Shown here piece after piece: positions 30,390-37,634 of a DNA stretch of 45,286 nucleotides. Location of the stretch: NCBI GenBank assembly GCA_934148875.1, contig CAKPDJ010000007.1, positions 1-45,286 on the forward strand, written 5' to 3'. The position numbers and the translations under genes are program-made. The stretch's first letter is position 1; each line of letters begins with the position of its first letter. Origin of the DNA: an uncultured Bacilli bacterium (GTDB lineage: Bacteria > Bacillota_I > Bacilli_A > RF39 > UBA660). The notes below the pieces were generated by a model, which searched no databases, was not told the DNA's origin, and saw nothing but the letters and a program-made list of their open reading frames with translations.

Positions 30390-33300
30390 ATGAATAAAGA
30401 TTATATTATTGGACTTGATTTAGGAATTAATAATGTTGGGTGGTCTATTATTGATAGTAATACTAAAAAGATTGAAAAATGTGGAGTGAGATTATTTTCA
30501 GCGAGTAATGATGCTAGTGAAAGAAGAAATATCAGAAACGGAAGAAGAAGATTAAAGAGAAAAGATAATCGTGTTCAGGATGTTTTAAAATTGTTTCAGA
30601 GCATTCAGTTTCCTAATAGTCAAACAATTGATACAAAGTTAATAGAAAAAAGATATTTAGGAATTCGTCAAAAAATAGAGAAACAAGATATTGTTAATAT
30701 TATATGTTATTTGGTTAGTCATCGTGGTTATATTCCATTTAGTAATGAAGAAGTTAATTTTGTTGATTTAAATGGTAAGTTGCCATGTGAATATTATTAT
30801 GATTTATACCAAAAAATCGGAAAATATAGGGCTTTAAATTGTACGGTAAAGAATGAAGATTTAGAAAAAGAACTTAAAATTTTATTAGAAAAACAGAGTA
30901 TATATTATTCAGAATTAAGAAATATCAATCAAGAAATGTTAATGATTTTTAACAGAAAAAGAAAATTTTGGGAAGGACCAGGTTCTATACAGCAATTAAC
31001 CCGATATGGGAGATTTCAAACACCAGAACAAGTAGAAGAGTATCTACGTAATAAGGAAAAGAATCCTAATTATGAAAAGTATCTATTTGAAGATTTAATT
31101 GGAAAATGTAAGATAGTTATTGGAGAAAAATGTGTGCCTAAGGCTAATTTTTATGCTGAACAGTTTGATTTATTAAATGATTTTATTAATATGTCTATTT
31201 CAAAACCTGAAAAATTGCTTTCCCAAGATAGCGTTTATTTAGATATTGATACTAAGAAATATAAATTTACTCAAGATAGTTTGAATATGATTTTTGAATA
31301 TTGTATTTCGAATTCAAAAGTAGTTGTTAAAAATATGTTAAAGAAACTATTTGGAATTAGTATTGAAGATATTGATAATTATCGTGTGAATAGAAAAGGT
31401 GAACCAGAATTTTCTACTATGAAATCTTATCGTATTATTTTAAAATCATTAGAAGATAATAATCTTAAAACAGAATGGTTAGAAAATATAGATGAATATA
31501 ATAGAATTATTTATTATTTAACAGTAGCTCCTGGTATTATAGAAATTATTAAAATGATTGATTTTGATGATAAAATTGAATACCACTTTTCTGAGAAAGA
31601 AAAAGAATGTTTAAAACAAATTTATGATAAATTAAACAAAGAGGGAATTCTCAACTATCATTCTTTATCAGAAAAAGCTTTAAAAAGAGCTATTCATGAT
31701 ATGTTAAGTTATCAAATGAATTTTATGCAAGTTCGTAAGAAATTTGATTATGATAAAGAGGCTAGGGAATATTTTTCTAAAAATTACTCTGATGGTTGTG
31801 AAGATATGCCTCATATGAATAGTAAATTTGTTGATGATTTAATTGCTTCTCCTCAAGTAAAGAAGACATTAAGACAAGCTATTAGGATTATTAATGCTAT
31901 TATAGATGAAAAAAAAGAATTACCCACAGTAATAGTAGTAGAATCTACAAAAGAAATGAATGGTAAGGATAAAAGAGCAGAATTGAATCGTATGCAACAA
32001 AAACAGGAAAAATTGCGAACAGAGGCTAAACAAGAAATTAGTTGTTTATATGGTGATGAAAATGTAACTGAAGTAAATATAGAAAAAGTTATGTTATTTC
32101 ATGAAATTAATGGACAATGTCCATATTGTAACCATCCTATTAATTTAGATGATGTTATGAATAATCGTATAGAAATAGAACATATTTTGCCTAAAAGTAA
32201 AAGTTTTGATAATTCTTATAATAACAAAACTTTAGCTTGTCCTAATTGTAATAAGGAAAAGGGTAATAGAACGCCTTATCAATATTTAATGCCATTAGGT
32301 AATTATGATTCCTATAAAAAAAGAATTCAATCTTTACAGCATATTTCAGATTTTAAAAGAGAAAATTTTTTATTTGAGGGAGATATTGATAAATATAAAA
32401 CTAGATTTTTTAATCGTAATTTAAGAGATACAGCCTATGCTACTAGTGCTTTAGTAGAACAGATTCATTTGTTTAATAATTATTTGAAATTAAATTATAA
32501 TAATACACAAGTATTAACGTTATCAACACCAGGACAATTAACTAGTAATATAAGAAAACAGCAGAATTTAGATAAAGATAGAGATGATGGTAAATATCAT
32601 CATGCAGTGGATGCTAGTATTGTTGCTCTTATTGCTACTACGAAACTAGGAAAAATATTAATTGATTCTCAAAATAATCCTAAGTTTTGGATACTTTACA
32701 AAAATATTTTTTCTGATATTGAAAACTATCTTTATCACTTTAATTTAGCTAATTATAAAGAACAACTAAAAGAAATTGATAGTGATGAAAAAATAAAAAT
32801 ATCTTCACAGATTCAAAAAAATCCTCAAAGAAAGTTGGCTAATTCAAACATTTATAAAGTATTTAAAAAAGAAGATAATTTTTATCGTATTGATCAAGTA
32901 GATAATATTTATAAAGTTGACTTTTCTAAAAAAGATACTGTTAAACAGTTTGACAAGTTATTTGATGAAAATGATTCTAATATCACGTTATTATGTCAAG
33001 ATAATGATTTGGATTTGTTCAATTATTTAAGAGATATTTATAAAACTAGAGTTGGTAAGGATAATCCATTTGTTTTGTACTGTAGAGAAAATCATAACTT
33101 GGATTCTGATGAAGAATTTGATTATTTAAAACATGGTATTCATGTACCAAGTAAGAAAGGTAATGGTCCGTTAGTAGTAAAACTTCGTTACTATACTACT
33201 ATCACAACACCATATTTAATTCAAAAAGGAAGTATTCATAAAAAAGAAAGTACATTACTAGCATATGATTCTTTAGCTCAATATTGTACTCAGGTATTTG

Positions 33301-33668
33301 TTGATTTAGATGAAAATAAATTTGTTTTTTTACCAATTTTCTGTATATCTATTGATTTAAATAATGGTAAATTAAAAGAAAATGATTTCTTTTACAAAAC
33401 ATTATATGAAAAGTATATTCAAAATAAAAATGTTAAGCATATAGCTAATTTGTATAATGGTAATTATTTGGAAATTGAAAAAAAGAATGGTAATATTATT
33501 AAGGGAGAATATCAAGGATTTCATAAAACAAATAATAGAATAGTTTTAAAAAATGGCATTTATTTTACTACTAGTGATTTGTCTTTTTCTGTTTTTGATA
33601 TTGATGTATTAGGAAATAGGAAAAAAAGGTTGACTTTTAGTGTTAAGGATTGTATATTAAAAATGTAG
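30390..33668 (+). CDS. cas9: Cas9 RNA-guided nuclease (compact, 1092 aa)
   Basis: The protein has the split RuvC domain (IGLDLG with Asp10, VVESTKEMN with Glu518, HHAVDA with His738 and Asp741), the Arg-rich bridge helix (RRNIRNGRRRLKRK, about 45-58) and an HNH domain with IEIEHILP (His598) and a catalytic Asn near 612. The HNH is flanked by two Cys pairs, CPYC (577-580) and CPNC (617-620), that should bind zinc. All catalytic residues are kept, so it should cut both strands. I chose ATG 30390, with GGAGG 6 nt upstream, over TTG 30378. At 1092 aa it is in the compact range. The PAM cannot be read from sequence. Confidence 0.96.
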   Translation: MNKDYIIGLDLGINNVGWSIIDSNTKKIEKCGVRLFSASNDASERRNIRNGRRRLKRKDNRVQDVLKLFQSIQFPNSQTIDTKLIEKRYLGIRQKIEKQDIVNIICYLVSHRGYIPFSNEEVNFVDLNGKLPCEYYYDLYQKIGKYRALNCTVKNEDLEKELKILLEKQSIYYSELRNINQEMLMIFNRKRKFWEGPGSIQQLTRYGRFQTPEQVEEYLRNKEKNPNYEKYLFEDLIGKCKIVIGEKCVPKANFYAEQFDLLNDFINMSISKPEKLLSQDSVYLDIDTKKYKFTQDSLNMIFEYCISNSKVVVKNMLKKLFGISIEDIDNYRVNRKGEPEFSTMKSYRIILKSLEDNNLKTEWLENIDEYNRIIYYLTVAPGIIEIIKMIDFDDKIEYHFSEKEKECLKQIYDKLNKEGILNYHSLSEKALKRAIHDMLSYQMNFMQVRKKFDYDKEAREYFSKNYSDGCEDMPHMNSKFVDDLIASPQVKKTLRQAIRIINAIIDEKKELPTVIVVESTKEMNGKDKRAELNRMQQKQEKLRTEAKQEISCLYGDENVTEVNIEKVMLFHEINGQCPYCNHPINLDDVMNNRIEIEHILPKSKSFDNSYNNKTLACPNCNKEKGNRTPYQYLMPLGNYDSYKKRIQSLQHISDFKRENFLFEGDIDKYKTRFFNRNLRDTAYATSALVEQIHLFNNYLKLNYNNTQVLTLSTPGQLTSNIRKQQNLDKDRDDGKYHHAVDASIVALIATTKLGKILIDSQNNPKFWILYKNIFSDIENYLYHFNLANYKEQLKEIDSDEKIKISSQIQKNPQRKLANSNIYKVFKKEDNFYRIDQVDNIYKVDFSKKDTVKQFDKLFDENDSNITLLCQDNDLDLFNYLRDIYKTRVGKDNPFVLYCRENHNLDSDEEFDYLKHGIHVPSKKGNGPLVVKLRYYTTITTPYLIQKGSIHKKESTLLAYDSLAQYCTQVFVDLDENKFVFLPIFCISIDLNNGKLKENDFFYKTLYEKYIQNKNVKHIANLYNGNYLEIEKKNGNIIKGEYQGFHKTNNRIVLKNGIYFTTSDLSFSVFDIDVLGNRKKRLTFSVKDCILKM
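33630..33658 (+). promoter_or_regulatory. tracrRNA promoter inside the 3' end of cas9
   Basis: TTGACT (33630-33635), exactly 17 nt and TATATT (33653-33658) lie within the last codons of cas9. The predicted start, near 33665, is 5 nt before the anti-repeat. Confidence 0.75.
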
Positions 33669-33758
33669 TGGTTTTACACTACTCAAATTATACAGGGTTT
33701 CCTATTATAACTCTTTAATGAGGAATCCATGGAGAAGCTTAACCAGCTTCTCTTTTTT
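33665..33758 (+). ncRNA. tracrRNA
   Basis: The anti-repeat starts at 33670. GTTTTACA, two mismatches, then ACTCAAATTATACAGG match the reverse complement of the repeat over 24 of 26 positions. After a bulge, TCCT pairs with AGGA of the repeat. A short CTC/GAG hairpin (33711-33722) may be the nexus. The RNA ends in GAGAAGC-ttaacca-GCTTCTC and six T (33732-33758). Length is about 94 nt. It pairs with crRNA transcribed from the plus strand and guides Cas9. It is wholly contained between the cas9 stop and the cas1 start. Confidence 0.9.
33732..33758 (+). terminator. tracrRNA terminator, abutting cas1
   Basis: GAGAAGC-ttaacca-GCTTCTC is a perfect 7-bp stem followed by six T. It ends 10 nt before the probable cas1 start, so cas1 expression requires read-through or another promoter. 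Confidence 0.85.
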
Positions 33759-33768
33759 ATATTATGAT

Positions 33769-34665
33769 TTGGCATTTAGAAATGTTTTAATAGAAAAGGC
33801 AGTAAAGGTTAGTTTAGATTTAAATAATATTGTTGTTCGTTTTGAAGAAGAAGATTATTGGATTTCATTAGATGAAATTAGTACATTAATTATTGATGAT
33901 CCGAGATGCAATGTTTCACTTCGATTATTAATGGAATTGTGTAAAAAGGGTATTAGTGTAATTTTTACTGACGAGTCACATATGCCGGTTGGCACTTTAA
34001 CTACTTTATATAATCATAGTAGGGCAGTAAAAAAAATAGAGAAACAAATTGCTTGGGATGAAAATGGAAAAGAATTTTTATGGACTAGAATAGTAGAAAA
34101 GAAGATTAATTCTCAAATAGATACTTTAAAATTACTGAATAAAATTGACAAAATAGAAATATTAGAAAGACTGTTATCGACAGTATCAACTGGTGATTCT
34201 ACTAATCGTGAAGGTATTGTTAGTAGGGTATATTTTAAAGCTTTATTTGGTAATCAATTTAAAAGATTTAGTGGAGACATTATCAATTTTTCATTAAACT
34301 ATACTTATCAAATAATTCGTTCTAAATTAAGTCAAGAAATTGTAGCTAGTGGATACCTCCCATCATTAGGAATTTGTCATAAGAGTGAATATAATTTCTT
34401 TAACTTAGCTGATGATTTTATTGAACCTTTTAGACCTATAGTAGATTATTTTGTGTATGATATTTTAATGAAGTCGGAGAGTGATTATCTAACTCCAAAC
34501 ATTAAAAGACAGTTAGTAAATATTTTAAATCAAAAAATTATGTATGAAGGCCGTGAATATAAAATTCATATTGTAATTCAATTTTATGTGCAAAATTTAT
34601 TAAATTTCTTGGAAACTGGTGATATACAAAAAATAAAGTTTCCATCGTTAATATGGATTATATAA
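33769..34665 (+). CDS. cas1: Cas1 integrase
   Basis: Type II Cas1, about 298 aa from TTG 33769. It begins AFRNVLIEKAVKVSLD, equal to the usual WRxVxxxxxxKL start. The frame opens at ATG 33718, but that start would lie inside the tracrRNA, including its terminator stem, and adds residues not typical of Cas1. Catalytic residues are visible: Glu in TNREGIVSRVYF, His in LGICHKSEYNFF, and the acid in DDFIEPFRP. With Cas2 it inserts new spacers. The start is uncertain because no ribosome binding site is visible near TTG 33769. Confidence 0.9.
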   Translation: MAFRNVLIEKAVKVSLDLNNIVVRFEEEDYWISLDEISTLIIDDPRCNVSLRLLMELCKKGISVIFTDESHMPVGTLTTLYNHSRAVKKIEKQIAWDENGKEFLWTRIVEKKINSQIDTLKLLNKIDKIEILERLLSTVSTGDSTNREGIVSRVYFKALFGNQFKRFSGDIINFSLNYTYQIIRSKLSQEIVASGYLPSLGICHKSEYNFFNLADDFIEPFRPIVDYFVYDILMKSESDYLTPNIKRQLVNILNQKIMYEGREYKIHIVIQFYVQNLLNFLETGDIQKIKFPSLIWII

Positions 34666-35003
34666 ATTATTATAAACAAATGCGAATAATTTTAATTTAT
34701 GATTTACCGGTAGTTCAAGAAGAGGACAGAAAGATATATGCAAAATTTCATAAAAATTTAATAACTTTTGGCTTTTATATGCTTCAATTTTCTGTATATA
34801 CTAAAGTGATTCAAAATGATTCATCATTTAAACAATTATCTAATAAATTAAATAGAATTATTCCTAATAAGGGAAATGTTATAATTTTAAAAGTTACGGA
34901 GAAACAATACCAAGACATGATTTATTTAACAGGAGAGAAAAATAAATTTGATATGTTAGTAGGTGGTAAAGAAATGGTAATATTTGGTGATGTTGATGAT
35001 TAA
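34653..35003 (+). CDS. cas2: Cas2
   Basis: Cas2 of 116 aa from ATG 34653, or 107 aa from ATG 34680 (MRIILIYDLPV). It has the ferredoxin-like start with Asp in YDLP, and the C-terminal VTEKQYQDMIYLTG strand. It overlaps the end of cas1 by 13 nt if 34653 is used. Some type II Cas2 proteins carry a short N-terminal extension like MDYINYYKQ, so I kept the longer start. It bridges two Cas1 dimers during spacer integration. Confidence 0.9.
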   Translation: MDYINYYKQMRIILIYDLPVVQEEDRKIYAKFHKNLITFGFYMLQFSVYTKVIQNDSSFKQLSNKLNRIIPNKGNVIILKVTEKQYQDMIYLTGEKNKFDMLVGGKEMVIFGDVDD

Positions 35004-35886
35004 ATTAAAAATAAAAAATGAGTATGATGAATTGTTTTTGAGAATCAGGAAAGATAATCATGTATTAGTAGAAAATGAATTAGGGTATAGAAACTTATAT
35101 TTAAAATTTTATCAGTTAATAAGAGAAAAGCATGATAATTTAGTTGGTTTGTTAGATGATAAATTGATTACAGGTAAGGATTTTATTTTGATAAATTTAA
35201 TAGATTTAGAAGAAATACTAACTATGGTACAATACAAAAAAGGGAATTTATTATTTGATTATGTTAATAGAGAATTATTAGAAAAAATATTGGAGATTGA
35301 CAATGAATTTTATAATCAAGTATCTATTTTAGTAAAGAATGTTATTGATGATTTAGATATTAATTATCAGGTAGAGGATAATAATCTTAAGTTGATTCAA
35401 TCATTACTACAAGTTTCTGTAGATGTTAAAGATATTGCATCACTTTTACAAATTATAAATAAATTATTATTAAAAATATTAAGTAGTAGTGATAATAATA
35501 AAAAGTATATTGTTTTTTATGATTCAAGTATATTAAATATGGATTTTTTTAAATATGAATGTTGTTATAGCTTTGATATTAATAAAAAGTTAGATATATC
35601 TAAATATAATTTATTGTCTACTAATCAGATATCAGAGTTCTATTTAGATATTATACAACAGCAGGTTGAATTATTGTGGCCTATACACTATACAAGTGAA
35701 ATGATATGTTTTTATTTAGGAAGGTACTTTAAATATTATCTTGGTTTTGAAACATTAGAATTAATAGAACAAAATGAAATTATTATGGTTAGTATTATTA
35801 AAAGTTTATTTGGTTTTAATCAACTAATTACCTATGATTCTTCTTTAATTGATAATAATATTAAATCTTTTCTAACTAATTTATAA
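34996..35886 (+). CDS. csn2: Csn2-like adaptation protein (type II-A)
   Basis: The 296-aa protein, fourth in the cas9-cas1-cas2 operon and directly before the array, occupies the csn2 position. It is helical and rich in Ile, Leu, Asn and Asp, with no enzyme motif. The sequence is too divergent for me to match Csn2 directly, so the name rests mainly on position, size and composition. Csn2 forms a ring on free DNA ends during spacer capture. ATG 34996 is used, overlapping the cas2 stop by 8 nt; TTG 34984 and ATG 34990 are possible. Its last codons and stop double as the leader of the array. Confidence 0.65.
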   Translation: MIKLKIKNEYDELFLRIRKDNHVLVENELGYRNLYLKFYQLIREKHDNLVGLLDDKLITGKDFILINLIDLEEILTMVQYKKGNLLFDYVNRELLEKILEIDNEFYNQVSILVKNVIDDLDINYQVEDNNLKLIQSLLQVSVDVKDIASLLQIINKLLLKILSSSDNNKKYIVFYDSSILNMDFFKYECCYSFDINKKLDISKYNLLSTNQISEFYLDIIQQQVELLWPIHYTSEMICFYLGRYFKYYLGFETLELIEQNEIIMVSIIKSLFGFNQLITYDSSLIDNNIKSFLTNL

Positions 35887-35896
35887 TTAGTCATGA

Positions 35897-35902
35897 TATA
35901 AT
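35897..35902 (+). promoter_or_regulatory. Extended -10 promoter of the CRISPR array
   Basis: TG-A-TATAAT (35894-35902) is a perfect extended -10. The -35 is poor. The predicted transcript starts at about 35909, at the first base or two before repeat 1. Only 24 nt separate the csn2 stop from repeat 1, so this is the leader. Confidence 0.65.
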
Positions 35903-35910
35903 ATCTATAG

Positions 35911-37526
35911 GTTTTAGGATCCTGTATAATTTGAGTGATGTAAAACGATTTTTTGCAAAATTTATATTGGTATGAAGTTTTAGGATCCTGTATAATTTGA
36001 GTGATGTAAAACAACTCTTTAGTGAACATATATTCATCGATGTTTTAGGATCCTGTATAATTTGAGTGATGTAAAACTTCTTATTTTTCTTATAATAATT
36101 CCGATACGTTTTAGGATCCTGTATAATTTGAGTGATGTAAAACTAATTTAGAAATTTCAGTATAAGTTAAACTGTTTTAGGATCCTGTATAATTTGAGTG
36201 ATGTAAAACTATTGCAATATTTTATTAACTTCGTATAATGTTTTAGGATCCTGTATAATTTGAGTGATGTAAAACGTAATTGGGAAGAAATTATCACAGA
36301 AACTGGTTTTAGGATCCTGTATAATTTGAGTGATGTAAAACTGATTATTTATTTGTTACTGCTAATGTTCCGTTTTAGGATCCTGTATAATTTGAGTGAT
36401 GTAAAACTAGGCTGATATAAACTATCATAACTATCTCGTTTTAGGATCCTGTATAATTTGAGTGATGTAAAACACCTGTACTAGAAAATAATAAGCGATA
36501 GAGTTTTAGGATCCTGTATAATTTGAGTGATGTAAAACGGTACAGACTATTATAGAGACTGCTTTACGTTTTAGGATCCTGTATAATTTGAGTGATGTAA
36601 AACGAATATTTTTCAGGTAGAGATACATCTGTGGTTTTAGGATCCTGTATAATTTGAGTGATGTAAAACTTCAACTGAACTATTTGCACTTAGACTTTAG
36701 TTTTAGGATCCTGTATAATTTGAGTGATGTAAAACTTAATCCCATTTCTGTAATTAATCTACCAGTTTTAGGATCCTGTATAATTTGAGTGATGTAAAAC
36801 GAATATTTTTCAGTTAAAGATAAGTCTGTAGTTTTAGGATCCTGTATAATTTGAGTGATGTAAAACTGGTGATGTATCTTATCAAGATTGTCTTTAGTTT
36901 TAGGATCCTGTATAATTTGAGTGATGTAAAACAGCAATATTTAAGCTACCACTAGCTATATTGTTTTAGGATCCTGTATAATTTGAGTGATGTAAAACTT
37001 CTTCAGTTAGCCAATCCTCAGCTTTACTGTTTTAGGATCCTGTATAATTTGAGTGATGTAAAACTGAAGCTAATGCTACTGCTAAACAATATGCGTCTTA
37101 GGATTCTGTATAATTTGAGTGATGTAAAACCGATAAACCTTTGCAGTGCATCTATCTATTGTTTTAGGATCTTGTATAATTCGAGTGATGTAAAACCAGA
37201 TTTATTAGACGAAGTGAAGATAATAATTTTTAGGATTCTGTATAATTTGAGTGATGTAAAACTGTATATGAAGAAAGACCATTAGAAGGAATGTTTTAGG
37301 ATCCTGTATAATTTGAATGATGTAAAACAGTTGGAACTATTACAACTGGTAAAAATGGATTTTAGGATCCTGTATAATTTGAGTGATGTAAAACTCTATG
37401 TTGAAAAGGGCTACTATTGGTGCAGTTTTAGGATTCTGTATAATTTGTGTGATGTAAGACTTGTTGTAAAAGCATATTATAAAAATCTGGGTTTTAGGAT
37501 CTTGTATAATTTGATTAATATAAACC
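35911..37526 (+). CRISPR. Type II CRISPR array, 25 repeats and 24 spacers
   Basis: The 36-bp repeat begins GTTTTAGGATCCTG, has TATAAT in the middle and ends GATGTAAAAC. Spacers are 29-30 bp, giving a period of 65-66. Repeats 1-18 are identical. Repeats 19-25 (from 37095) carry single changes, and the last (37491-37526) is heavily changed, marking the old end. So the leader is on the left and new spacers enter next to csn2. Transcription is plus strand, as shown by pairing with the tracrRNA. Spacer 11 (36604-36633) and spacer 14 (36801-36830) match at 25 of 30 positions. Spacer 22 (37329-37358) resembles hsdS. Many spacers read as open codons, consistent with phage or element genes. Confidence 0.98.
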
Positions 37527-37582
37527 TAAATATTTCATTTACTATAAATTTTCAAAATTTTACATTTAAAATATTCTATTAA

Positions 37583-37611
37583 TTGTACTTTTCTTTAAGT
37601 TATTATATAAT
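37583..37611 (+). promoter_or_regulatory. Promoter of the phosphoketolase gene
   Basis: TTGTAC, 17 nt and TATAAT precede AAAGGAGAA and ATG 37635. Confidence 0.75.
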
Positions 37612-37634
37612 GAATACAGTAAAGGAGAATAGAA

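Noticed and set aside
33718..33768. ATG 33718 as the start of Cas1
   Set aside because: The extra residues are encoded by the tracrRNA tail and its terminator. Known Cas1 proteins start near the FRNVL segment. I kept the possibility in the findings.
35911..37526. Self-targeting by the array
   Set aside because: Apart from the 23/30 resemblance of spacer 22 to hsdS I saw no near-exact spacer match in the window. A genome-wide search was not possible.
36680..37582. Open frames on both strands across the CRISPR array
   Set aside because: They repeat translated CRISPR repeats every 22 residues and are chance frames of a 66-bp period.
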